From CAYGBM01 sp964348225 (lineage in GTDB: Bacteria; Patescibacteriota; Minisyncoccia; Minisyncoccales; CG1-02-41-26), in assembly GCA_964348225.1 (NCBI GenBank), contig CAYGBM010000008.1, positions 1 through 9,745 on the forward strand: 9,745 nucleotides of DNA, written 5' to 3'. A program made the position numbers and the translations under genes. Shown here in pieces: positions 1 to 5,763 of the stretch; position 1 is the first letter of the stretch, and the number at the start of each line of letters is the position of its first letter. Below the pieces are notes generated by a model, which saw only the letters and a program-made list of their open reading frames with translations, had not been told where the DNA came from and did no database searches.

Positions 1-40
1 GGCTTGGAGAGCCAGCGCTCTACCACTGAGCTACGGGGGC
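1..40 (-). tRNA. Partial tRNA, probably tRNA-Gly(TCC), 5' half
   Basis: Read on the minus strand from 40, the sequence gives a 7-nt acceptor strand GCCCCCG, then TA, a D-arm GCTC-AGTGGTA-GAGC with perfect 4-bp stem, G26, and anticodon-arm 5' strand CTGGC. The next seven bases TCTCCAA fit the anticodon loop, and the following GCC pairs with the end of CTGGC. This places anticodon TCC, which reads glycine GGA, and C2, C35 and C36 fit known glycine identity elements. Position 33 would be C instead of the nearly universal T. The window edge cuts the gene at the anticodon stem, so the T-arm and the 3' acceptor are not visible. The 5' end lies 12 nt after the stop of the preceding gene, so the two may be co-transcribed and separated by RNase P. 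Confidence 0.85.
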
Positions 41-52
41 TCTTTATATTGT

Positions 53-475
53 TCAATCTTCGCGGAAGAAACGCGTAACGCGCTTCCATGCCCAGATGTC
101 AATATTATTCTTAATGAAGCAAAAGAAGATATCATCGCCTATTTCTACTATATCAAAATATCTAACCTCCAGAATTTCGACAGGATCGCCCACGGAAATA
201 TTACAGGTATTTCCTTCTTGAAGTTGAGTATCGTATAAAGTCTCGAAATCACTAAGACAATATCCTCTTACTCGTTTCACTCTTTTTGCGCCAACACTTT
301 TCAGGGTACGGCTATTTATTATCAACCAACTAAGCCCACCCACCTTGTCATCAGCTTCTTCAGGGCTCCACGCTCTCCTGATTTTTCTGCCTCCGGGTAT
401 CTTTGGACCCATACAGAGGTAATCCCGAGTGACAGAAGAAGCCTTAGGCTCTTTGGTTATTCCTAGTGTGTCCAT
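53..475 (-). CDS. Hypothetical protein, orphan paralogue copy A (140 aa)
   Basis: I do not recognise this 140-residue protein. It has no signal peptide, no membrane segment and no known catalytic motif, and looks soluble. It is a diverged paralogue of the next upstream gene (747-1124). Shared blocks include GAK.V...RG near residues 63-71, then ISVGDPVEI (ISVADPLEV in the other copy), then IFFCFIKN (IFFCFVKN) and a closing W..VTRF-like end. The reality of the gene is supported by that conservation, by a strong SD (GGAGG at 484-488, 8 nt before ATG), and by a sigma70-type promoter at 622-649 placed as in the other copy. The conserved half is likely a small beta-rich domain, which is inference. 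The TGA stop lies 12 nt before a tRNA gene, with no terminator between them. Confidence 0.8.
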   Translation of the reverse strand: MDTLGITKEPKASSVTRDYLCMGPKIPGGRKIRRAWSPEEADDKVGGLSWLIINSRTLKSVGAKRVKRVRGYCLSDFETLYDTQLQEGNTCNISVGDPVEILEVRYFDIVEIGDDIFFCFIKNNIDIWAWKRVTRFFRED

Positions 476-614
476 CTCTTACACCTCCTCGGTTGAGTCT
501 TTTCTACTCATACAATAAACGCTTTTCAACAATGGATGCGCACTCAAGGTTTTACCGCTTAATCATAGCTTGAGAGATGCTACGATAAAAAAGTTTTAAG
601 CGCGCACCCGGACT
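476..614 (-). promoter_or_regulatory. Structured 5' leader of orphan copy A
   Basis: This is the predicted untranslated leader of about 139 nt between the promoter and the ATG. On the minus strand, 609-602 (GGGTGCGC) pairs with 541-534 (GCGCATCC) over 8 bp with one G-U. It encloses a second hairpin where 586-579 (ATCGTAGC) pairs with 569-562 (GCTATGAT) around a 9-nt loop. The leader of the paralogous gene at 1125-1258 keeps the same outer TGCGC/GCGCA pairing and an internal hairpin of different sequence. This suggests a conserved RNA structure, perhaps autoregulatory. I recognise no known riboswitch class in it. Confidence 0.45.
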
Positions 615-621
615 AATTTAC

Positions 622-649
622 ATACTACCAACCTCTTCAAAAAAGTCAA
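622..649 (-). promoter_or_regulatory. Sigma70-type promoter of orphan copy A
   Basis: On the minus strand there is a -35 box TTGACT (649-644), a 16-bp spacer and a -10 box TAGTAT (627-622). The spacer starts with a T-run and ends G-rich (GAAGAGGTTGG). The paralogous gene has TTGACA-16-TAATAT at the equivalent place, so the site is conserved between the copies. Transcription would start near 614. Confidence 0.7.
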
Positions 650-670
650 CGCAAAACAAAATCCTCTAGA

Positions 671-727
671 TGTATCAAAAAAGATAAACAAATATACGGT
701 GTGAGTCAGGTAAATCACACCGTATAT
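671..727 (-). terminator. Intrinsic terminator after orphan copy B
   Basis: A perfect 13-bp inverted repeat pairs 692-704 with 715-727 around a 10-nt loop. On the minus strand it begins 19 nt after the stop of the 747-1124 gene. It is followed on that strand by a T-rich tract, TTTGTTTATCTTTTTT. The stem is A/T-rich at its base with a GGTGTGA core. Stem plus T-tract support an intrinsic terminator that separates the two paralogous genes into independent transcripts. Confidence 0.75.
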
Positions 728-746
728 AATTAAACGACATTTAGCT

Positions 747-1124
747 TCACAGGATAACGCGGGTGTATTTTCCACGGACCCAGAATCTATACTCATTCTT
801 GACGAAACAAAAGAAGATACAGCCGACTATCCTTTCTTTCCGCACATATTTTGCTTCTGTTACTTCAAGAGGGTCTGCAACGGAGATGTGATACACACCT
901 CCTTGTTCCATGCGCCTTCCCAAGGCTTCAATAGGACGTCCTCGCGTCTCGCGCACCTCTTTCGCACCAATCCTCTCAAGGCCATGTCTCCCGCCCTCTA
1001 CTATGATAACAGCAGGCAATTTATTGATAGCTTGACGAAAATCTACAGCCGAAACCACTATTTCGCAGTCTGGACCATCTATACATGCAAATTCTGGGAG
1101 TTGTGCCACCTCTGCTTTTCCCAT
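747..1124 (-). CDS. Hypothetical protein, orphan paralogue copy B (125 aa)
   Basis: I do not recognise this 125-residue protein. It is a full-length diverged paralogue of the gene at 53-475. Matching blocks run from an IIV segment and GAKEV..TRG (residues about 52-62) through ISVADPLEV (about 79-87) and IFFCFVKN (about 102-109) to W....YTRV at the C-terminus. The N-terminal 30 residues differ more and include several cysteines (FACIDGPDC). No signal peptide or membrane helix is apparent. The ATG at 1124 is preceded by GGAGG at 1136-1140, the same AGGAGGTGTAAG context as in the other copy. It has its own promoter (1266-1293) and terminator (671-727). The function is unknown. Confidence 0.8.
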   Translation of the reverse strand: MGKAEVAQLPEFACIDGPDCEIVVSAVDFRQAINKLPAVIIVEGGRHGLERIGAKEVRETRGRPIEALGRRMEQGGVYHISVADPLEVTEAKYVRKERIVGCIFFCFVKNEYRFWVRGKYTRVIL

Positions 1125-1258
1125 ATTTCCTTACACCTCCTTCCAGCTCACAGATTTCTAAATAAATGCTGTTTGGCAACGAGTGCGCGCATTCAAGGTA
1201 CGAACTTTTTCACTTACCTTGCTTTATTGTCCAAGATTTAAAGCGCATCCCAAGAACC
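1125..1258 (-). promoter_or_regulatory. Structured 5' leader of orphan copy B
   Basis: This is the predicted untranslated leader of about 134 nt. On the minus strand an exact 7-bp hairpin CAAGGTA/TACCTTG (1221-1215 with 1200-1194, 14-nt loop) sits inside an outer stem where 1250-1243 (GGATGCGC) faces 1188-1181 (GCGCACTC). The outer stem has five contiguous Watson-Crick pairs, then one mismatch, a G-U and a G-C. Primary sequence around both outer arms is also conserved with the leader at 476-614. The SD lies at the 3' end, outside the drawn stems. It may be a regulatory RNA element, but its class is unknown. Confidence 0.45.
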
Positions 1259-1265
1259 AATTCAG

Positions 1266-1293
1266 ATATTACCACCCTCAAAAAAAATGTCAA
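1266..1293 (-). promoter_or_regulatory. Sigma70-type promoter of orphan copy B
   Basis: On the minus strand a consensus -35 box TTGACA (1293-1288) is followed by a 16-bp spacer, TTTTTTTTGAGGGTGG, and a -10 box TAATAT (1271-1266). Transcription would start near 1258. The layout, the spacer length and the T-run/G-rich spacer match the promoter of the paralogous gene. The site lies directly after the probable terminator of the kinase gene upstream. Confidence 0.8.
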
Positions 1294-1294
1294 C

Positions 1295-1320
1295 AAAAAA
1301 AATCCCCTGGGGTTAAGGGA
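1295..1320 (-). terminator. Probable intrinsic terminator of the kinase transcript
   Basis: On the minus strand, TCCC (1320-1317) pairs with GGGA (1306-1303), plus one U-G pair inside, around an 8-nt loop. An uninterrupted run of eight T (1302-1295) follows. It lies about 80 nt past the kinase stop codon. Two weaker inverted repeats lie before it: GGAGG/CCTCC at 1375-1389 and TGTCCG/CGGACA at 1346-1368. The T-run is strong but the stem is short. The structure abuts the -35 box of the next promoter. Confidence 0.5.
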
Positions 1321-1396
1321 ATTATCACGGGTTTGTCCTATTAAATGTCCGACTGAAAAATGCGGACAAGTTGCGGAGGCTCTTCCTCCAGCAGTT

Positions 1397-2464
1397 TTAC
1401 AGATTGAGGACTTCGGTAAGTTGTTTGATCAAGCTTAAAACAACTGGGGCTGCTAGCAAGCTGTGCGAGGGATTGCCATCGTCATCTTCTATTTCCCAGG
1501 GCTTTTCAATAACTTTTACCTCGCCGTTTTCCAACTCGTAATGGTATTCAGGGGTAATCTCATAATCATCAATATTTTCTTTGGCTTTGTCAGAGGGCAC
1601 GGAGTTTCGCAAAAGCACTTTGGGAATGCCATAAAGGGAGAAAGCTCGTTTTATTAATTCTTCGTCTTTTTTTAACCTGTCTTTAATTGGTTCTATGCCC
1701 AATTCATCGCCCTCTTTCCCAGTCATTCTTTTTGCTGTACAGTCGGGATTATCGCATTTTAGATAAAACTTTTGCTCCTTTTCATCATAGCCAATATCTT
1801 TTGTAGGAAGCAGTTTAAGATTCCGTGAAGTCTGGCAAGCTGGGCAAACTGCCCTGTATTTTATCCTTTCATCAATTACTGACTCTGGCACGTCAATTAA
1901 CACGAAAACATCAGGGTCTTCCCGATAGCCGATCAAGTCGCGAAAAAACAAAGAGTAAGAAACCTGGTCTAAATCTCTTGGAAAGCCATCAATGAACAAA
2001 GCTTTCTTTTCCCTTTTGGATATTTCTTCTTTAACCAAGGCTAAAATCAACTCTGATGGCAAAAGAACCTTGGTGCTTCTTTTTTCCAAAGCAGAAATGA
2101 TTTCTTCCAAGGGCAGGTATCCCCGGTAATTCCTTTTCAAAACCTTAATTAATTCTTTTCTCTTCTTCCTGCTTCTAACCATTTCATCAAGCGCTCTTAC
2201 CATATCCCCTATTGAAAAATGCTCTATTCTATCGGGAGCCACAACCTCGCGGAACATCTTAGCATAAGTGCCCTTGCCAGAGTTCTTTTTGCCCAAAAGA
2301 TAAGCAATAAAAGTATTGTCTTTTAAATAATCCCTCAGCCTTTCAATTTCTTTGCCAGCCTTAGCTTTAAAATATGCCTTTCTCCCTTCAAAATCATTCA
2401 AATCAAACCGCTTTGAAACACCCTTAACCTTTGTTTTAAAAATTGGAAACTCTATGTCTTTCAT
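1397..2464 (-). CDS. Adenylate-kinase-like nucleoside monophosphate kinase, extended
   Basis: This 355-residue protein carries adenylate-kinase-family signatures: a P-loop GKKNSGKGT (58-66), FSIGD (83-87, usual NMP-binding segment), and DGFPRD (159-164). Four cysteines in CPAC (207-210) and CDNPDC (237-242) look like a zinc-binding LID knuckle. Typical adenylate kinases are about 180-220 residues. This one adds about 50 residues at the N-terminus and an acidic C-terminal tail. It should transfer a phosphate from ATP to a nucleoside monophosphate in the cytoplasm, but the acceptor base is uncertain. Its ATG overlaps the TGA of the upstream ComEC-like gene (ATGA), so the two are probably translationally coupled. 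Similar long kinases occur, as I recall, in CPR genomes. It may be a diverged kinase rather than the housekeeping Adk. Confidence 0.85.
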   Translation of the reverse strand: MKDIEFPIFKTKVKGVSKRFDLNDFEGRKAYFKAKAGKEIERLRDYLKDNTFIAYLLGKKNSGKGTYAKMFREVVAPDRIEHFSIGDMVRALDEMVRSRKKRKELIKVLKRNYRGYLPLEEIISALEKRSTKVLLPSELILALVKEEISKREKKALFIDGFPRDLDQVSYSLFFRDLIGYREDPDVFVLIDVPESVIDERIKYRAVCPACQTSRNLKLLPTKDIGYDEKEQKFYLKCDNPDCTAKRMTGKEGDELGIEPIKDRLKKDEELIKRAFSLYGIPKVLLRNSVPSDKAKENIDDYEITPEYHYELENGEVKVIEKPWEIEDDDGNPSHSLLAAPVVLSLIKQLTEVLNL

Positions 2465-3333
2465 AAATCTACTTTAAGGTTAGTGCCATTGGTAGTAATT
2501 TTAATATCGCCGAGTTCATCGGTCCTTAGAATAGTTATACCAAATTCTCGCAAATTGCTCAACACCTCAAGCTGTGGATGACCGTACTTGTTATCTTTAC
2601 CGCAGGAAATCACTGCAATCTCAGGCTGCAAAACCTCGAAAAACTCTCTTGAATTGGCTGTTTTGCTGCCATGATGGCTTATTTTCAAAACCTCAGCAGC
2701 CAAGCTAACAGGCAAGGCGCTTCTCACAAGCAAATCCTCTTCAACTTTTCTGCTGATATCACCTGTGAATAAAAAGGTGTTTTGCCCGAACAAAAGCTTA
2801 GCCACAACAGAGCTGTCATTACTGCTTCTCTCAAACATCTCACCTTCCAAGCTCCAGAAAGGGTGTAGAATATAAATTTGGGCTTTGCCAGCTTTAATCC
2901 TCTGCCCTGTTTTGGCAATAAAAATATTTGCTCCCTCAACTTCTGTTTTCTCTAACCACTTTTCAAAAGTTTTTGTTTCTCTCTTGACCCCTGTCCATAA
3001 AATATTCTCTACCTTATATCTATCCAAAACATCAAGCAGCCCCCGTAAATGGTCATAATCAGGATGAGTTAAAATAACAAGGTCAATGCTTCTGTCCCAA
3101 AAAGGCATTTCACCAGACAATTTTTCCAAAATCCTCTCACCGCCAGGCCCTCCATCAATCAAAATCTGATGTCCCTGCCCTGTTTCAATAAAAATGCTAT
3201 CCCCCTGCCCCATATCAAAAAAAACTACTTCAAGCTTATTGCTAAAGCTCAAAACCTCTTTCCAAACAAAAACATTAGCAAGGACTAAAAACAAAATTAA
3301 AAATAGAATTGTCTTTTTATCTCTAAATTTCAT
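2461..3333 (-). CDS. ComEC/Rec2-like metallo-beta-lactamase-fold hydrolase, membrane anchored
   Basis: This 290-residue protein has one hydrophobic segment (residues about 9-24) after a charged MKFRDKK start, fitting a membrane anchor or uncleaved signal. The metallo-beta-lactamase domain outside it follows the late-competence ComEC order: FDMGQGDS (39-46), ILIDGG (57-62), the metal motif HPDYDH (90-95), FTGD (189-192), SHHGS (219-223) and a CGKDNKYGHP block near the end. The multi-helix channel domain of full ComEC is absent. The likely role is a phosphodiesterase or nuclease at the cell surface that degrades nucleic acid, perhaps for salvage. The substrate is not shown by the sequence. It is the first gene of a two-gene unit with the nucleotide-kinase-like gene (ATGA overlap), which suits a nucleotide-scavenging role. 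The SD is weak. Confidence 0.85.
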   Translation of the reverse strand: MKFRDKKTILFLILFLVLANVFVWKEVLSFSNKLEVVFFDMGQGDSIFIETGQGHQILIDGGPGGERILEKLSGEMPFWDRSIDLVILTHPDYDHLRGLLDVLDRYKVENILWTGVKRETKTFEKWLEKTEVEGANIFIAKTGQRIKAGKAQIYILHPFWSLEGEMFERSSNDSSVVAKLLFGQNTFLFTGDISRKVEEDLLVRSALPVSLAAEVLKISHHGSKTANSREFFEVLQPEIAVISCGKDNKYGHPQLEVLSNLREFGITILRTDELGDIKITTNGTNLKVDL

Positions 3334-3362
3334 TGATGTTTCCGAAAAAAATTACCCTCTTT

Positions 3363-3371
3363 ATTTTATCA
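3363..3371 (-). promoter_or_regulatory. Possible extended -10 promoter of the ComEC-like gene
   Basis: On the minus strand TGATAAAAT (3371-3363) fits an extended -10 box, TG-N-TAAAAT, about 30 nt before the ATG. No good -35 box is visible at 17 bp. The position after the 18-bp inverted repeat and before the first gene of the pair is sensible, but the AT-rich background makes this weak. Confidence 0.3.
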
Positions 3372-3414
3372 TATATGAGGTGTGTTCTTTTTTTATGCTT
3401 TGGGTATTTAAATA

Positions 3415-3483
3415 GACAGAGACCCGACCTCTCTTAAGCTGAATAAAATATTTATACAAGTTGGAAGAGGTCGGGTCTCTGTC
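3415..3483. repeat. Perfect 18-bp inverted repeat with 33-nt centre
   Basis: GACAGAGACCCGACCTCT (3415-3432) is repeated exactly in inverted orientation at 3466-3483, with a 33-nt AT-rich centre. The repeat starts 2 nt beyond the stop codon of the DUF1858 gene on the minus strand. It could end the five-gene operon transcript or protect its 3' end, although there is no T-tract directly after it. The length, perfect arms and GC-rich core against an AT-rich background also fit a REP-like or MITE-like mobile repeat. No transposase gene is visible nearby. Confidence 0.9.
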
Positions 3484-3485
3484 AG

Positions 3486-3719
3486 CTAAGATTGTTGCTT
3501 TTTTATAGGGGTCTTACCCTTCAAACCTTGGTTAAGCTCTGCTAAAAGTTTTTTGCTGTCAATGCCGTACATTTTGCAAACCTCGCCAATTTTTAGTTTC
3601 TGCATCTCAAAACGCGCCATTGGACAAGTTAAGCATGGCACTTTGTATTTTGCTAAAATCTTCTCGTTTTTTGGGGTTTCCAAAATCTCAGCCAAAGTTG
3701 TATCTTTGCTTATTGCCAT
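3486..3719 (-). CDS. DUF1858 family small CxxC protein
   Basis: This 77-residue protein matches the DUF1858 pattern: an ISKDTTLAEIL opening (3-13), a ...ILAKYKVPCLTCPM core with CxxC cysteines at 29 and 32, and a YGID..KLL end (51-59). The family is annotated as hybrid-cluster-protein-associated with a putative redox disulfide, and such proteins are common in anaerobes. The frame extends upstream to a TTG at 3764 that overlaps the SDR gene, but the family N-terminus begins at ATG 3719, so I choose that start, 29 nt after the SDR stop. No convincing SD is seen. It is the last gene of the iorA-iorB-thiI-SDR operon. A redox or sulfur-carrier role beside ThiI is conceivable but is inference. Confidence 0.85.
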   Translation of the reverse strand: MAISKDTTLAEILETPKNEKILAKYKVPCLTCPMARFEMQKLKIGEVCKMYGIDSKKLLAELNQGLKGKTPIKKQQS

Positions 3720-3748
3720 TTTTGTCGAAATAATTTCTGAAAAGATGG

Positions 3749-4513
3749 CTAGCCGGCTAACCAACCGCCGTCAATGACAATGGTGGAGCCGGTGATATAG
3801 GAGGCAGCTCCAGAAGCAAGGAATAAAACCATATTAGAAACCTCTTCTGGAGTACCTGCTCTTTTCATAGGAATACGAGCTAAGGTTCCTTCCATCATTT
3901 CTTTATCACCCTTCATCGGCTCAATCATCGGTGTTTCAACCATACCAGGAGCTATGGCATTAACTCTAATGCCAAGAGGGGCTAACTCCACAGCCAAAGC
4001 CTCAGTCATAGCGACAATCCCTCCTTTGCTAGCGCAGTAATGCACAATCTGAGGAAAGCCAACCCCAACCTGACCCATAGCAACAGAAGCAATATTTACA
4101 ATAACGCCTGACTGCCTTTTTGCCATCTCGCGAGCTGCTGCTTGAGCACAAAGAAAATATCCTTTGAGATTCACATCCAAGGTTGCATCCCATTCTTCTT
4201 CAGTTAATTCCAAAAAGGGCTTAAACTGAACAACTCCCGCATTGTTTATTAAGATATCTATTCTTCCATACCTATCCAAGGTTCTGGAAATCATTCTATG
4301 AATATCTTCTTTGTCTGTAACGTTACATTCTATGGCCATTGCATCACCGCCTGCCTGGTGAATTTCATCAACCACTTTTTGGCAATCGCCTTGAGAAACA
4401 TCAGAAACCACAATTTTTACTCCCCTGTTAGCTAATGCTAAAGCGTGGGTTCTGCCCATTCCCCGGCGAGCCCCTGTAATAATGGCCACTTTATCTAGTA
4501 AATCTTCAAACAT
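3749..4513 (-). CDS. Short-chain dehydrogenase/reductase (SDR), classical type
   Basis: The 254-residue length is typical of classical SDR enzymes. Visible motifs are the nucleotide-binding TGARRGMG (13-20), NNAG (90-93), catalytic Asn115, Ser143, and Tyr159/Lys163 in YCASK, then the PG block near 189-190 and a closing IDGGW. Asp38 at the end of the second beta strand suggests preference for NAD(H) over NADP(H). The enzyme should oxidise or reduce an alcohol/ketone substrate in the cytoplasm. Candidates include sugar or polyol dehydrogenases and 3-oxoacyl-ACP reductase-like enzymes, and the sequence does not choose between them. It lies 35 nt after thiI. Its base composition looks somewhat richer in G+C than thiI and iorB, so recent acquisition is possible. 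Confidence 0.93.
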   Translation of the reverse strand: MFEDLLDKVAIITGARRGMGRTHALALANRGVKIVVSDVSQGDCQKVVDEIHQAGGDAMAIECNVTDKEDIHRMISRTLDRYGRIDILINNAGVVQFKPFLELTEEEWDATLDVNLKGYFLCAQAAAREMAKRQSGVIVNIASVAMGQVGVGFPQIVHYCASKGGIVAMTEALAVELAPLGIRVNAIAPGMVETPMIEPMKGDKEMMEGTLARIPMKRAGTPEEVSNMVLFLASGAASYITGSTIVIDGGWLAG

Positions 4514-4548
4514 CTGGTTTAATGATTATGAAATTATTTTTATGACCT

Positions 4549-5763
4549 TTATAGAACCTTCCTAGTTTCTACCTTCTCAATTGCTTTAGCAATTAGTTTT
4601 TTAATATCAAGCTTGTTCTCTTCTTTTCTAACCTCTGTCAGGTTAGCTTTTGTTGCAGGACGTTTTGGTAAAAAGCGGCTGCAGCAATCCTGATGAGGCA
4701 AAATCGAAATATCATAGGTGCCAATTTCCTTGGCTTTTTCAATTATATCCTGTTTATCTTGACAAATCAAAGGCCTGAAAATCGGCAGACTTATGGCTCT
4801 CGTAATAACTGCGATATTCTCTAATGTTTGAGAAGCCACCTGTCCCACGCTTTCCCCTGTTATCAGCACCTTTGCCTTTTCTTTTTTAGCCAATATTTCT
4901 GCAATTCTAAACATAAACCTGCGATACAAAACAACCCTGAAGCTTGCTTTTGTTTTAAGTAATATCTCTTTTTGAATGTCAGCAAAAGGTATCAGGTAAA
5001 GCTTTGAGCTGAATTGATACTTGTTTAAGATTTTAACAATTTTTTCAGCTTTTTCCAGAGAAGCTTTGTTAACATAGGGCAAGGCGTGAAAATGCAAAAA
5101 AACCAACTCAATTCCCCTCTTCTGAGCGTAAAAACTTGCTACTGGCGAATCAATACCGCCTGACAACAAACTTACAGCCCTGCCGCTTACTCCAACAGGC
5201 AACCCGCCCAAGCCCTTTATCTTCTCAAGATATAAAAAGGCATACCTATTTGTAATCTCAATGAACAAGCTAATATCTGGTTTTTCTAAATCAACTTTAA
5301 GTTTAAATTTTTTTAATAATGCTTCGCCAACCTGCTCATTGACCTGCTGAGAGGTTAAAGGAAAGCCCTTATCGCTACGCTTACAAGCCACTCTAAATGT
5401 AGAAAAGCGGTTGAACTCCCGACGTTCAACTGCCTTAGCTTTAATGGCTTCAATTTCTGCTGGGCAAACTGAGGCAAAAGCAAAATAGGCTATTCCAAAA
5501 ACATTTTTCAGTCTTTCTTTAATTTGTTTTTTCTCTTTTTCGCTGATTCCCTCTCTGAACTCAAGCAAAATCCTGCCAGATATTCTTCTGGCTTGTTTTA
5601 AAAAACCCTCTTTTTTGAGGGCCTGTCCTTCCGAAGCTCCTTCGGAGCGAAGGAGGACTTTTTTGATATTCTCCACCAGTTTTTCCTCAAAGATTTTCCT
5701 ATTCTTCCCCTTCAAGCCAATCTCTGCATAGTGGCAAACTATAACATTATTTTTTTGCTCCAT
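4549..5763 (-). CDS. thiI: tRNA 4-thiouridine synthase ThiI, rhodanese-less form
   Basis: ThiI adenylates U8 of tRNA and exchanges the oxygen for sulfur, and can also feed thiazole synthesis. From the ATG at 5763 the protein has 404 residues. An N-terminal ferredoxin-like plus THUMP region covers about 1-170, the PP-loop SGGIDSP lies near 201-207, GESVGQVASQT lies near 303-313, and a conserved DCCSRFLPK block near 359-367 holds the expected active-site cysteine region. The C-terminal rhodanese domain of E. coli ThiI is absent, as in Bacillus and archaeal forms, so a separate sulfur donor is needed. A TTG at 5781 is also in frame, but the ATG gives a family-like start. That start overlaps the iorB stop by 17 nt. 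Residues about 36-57 are an extra low-complexity stretch encoded by palindromic DNA, between the usual helix and RRISGR. Confidence 0.93.
   Translation of the reverse strand: MEQKNNVIVCHYAEIGLKGKNRKIFEEKLVENIKKVLLRSEGASEGQALKKEGFLKQARRISGRILLEFREGISEKEKKQIKERLKNVFGIAYFAFASVCPAEIEAIKAKAVERREFNRFSTFRVACKRSDKGFPLTSQQVNEQVGEALLKKFKLKVDLEKPDISLFIEITNRYAFLYLEKIKGLGGLPVGVSGRAVSLLSGGIDSPVASFYAQKRGIELVFLHFHALPYVNKASLEKAEKIVKILNKYQFSSKLYLIPFADIQKEILLKTKASFRVVLYRRFMFRIAEILAKKEKAKVLITGESVGQVASQTLENIAVITRAISLPIFRPLICQDKQDIIEKAKEIGTYDISILPHQDCCSRFLPKRPATKANLTEVRKEENKLDIKKLIAKAIEKVETRKVL
5606..5657. repeat. Palindromic element inside thiI reading frame
   Basis: Overlapping inverted repeats lie within the coding sequence: CTCCTTCG/CGAAGGAG (5637-5644 with 5648-5655, 3-nt loop), the competing TCCGAAG/CTTCGGA (5630-5636 with 5640-5646), and CCCTC/GAGGG (5606-5610 with 5617-5621, 6-nt loop). 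They encode a Gly/Glu/Ser/Lys-rich stretch with no counterpart that I recall in ThiI proteins. The reading frame is kept. This resembles palindromic elements that insert in frame into genes, as described in Rickettsia, though no family can be assigned here. Confidence 0.7.

Noticed and set aside
888..1241. Open plus-strand frame of 117 codons opposite the orphan gene copy B
   Set aside because: It spans the antisense of a gene, its leader and SD. It has no SD of its own and no recognisable motif, and the minus-strand gene is supported by a paralogue.
2724..2939. Alternative minus-strand frame within the ComEC-like gene
   Set aside because: It is a frame shadow of the metallo-beta-lactamase gene, whose motifs run continuously through this stretch.
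1..3333. UGA recoded as glycine, as in SR1/Gracilibacteria
   Set aside because: The partial tRNA-Gly carries TCC, not TCA. TGA ends the 53-475 gene and the ComEC-like gene at sensible family or overlap positions.
3720..3764. Upstream TTG start for the DUF1858 gene
   Set aside because: It adds 15 residues that do not fit the family and overlaps the SDR end. The ATG at 3719 begins exactly at the family N-terminus.
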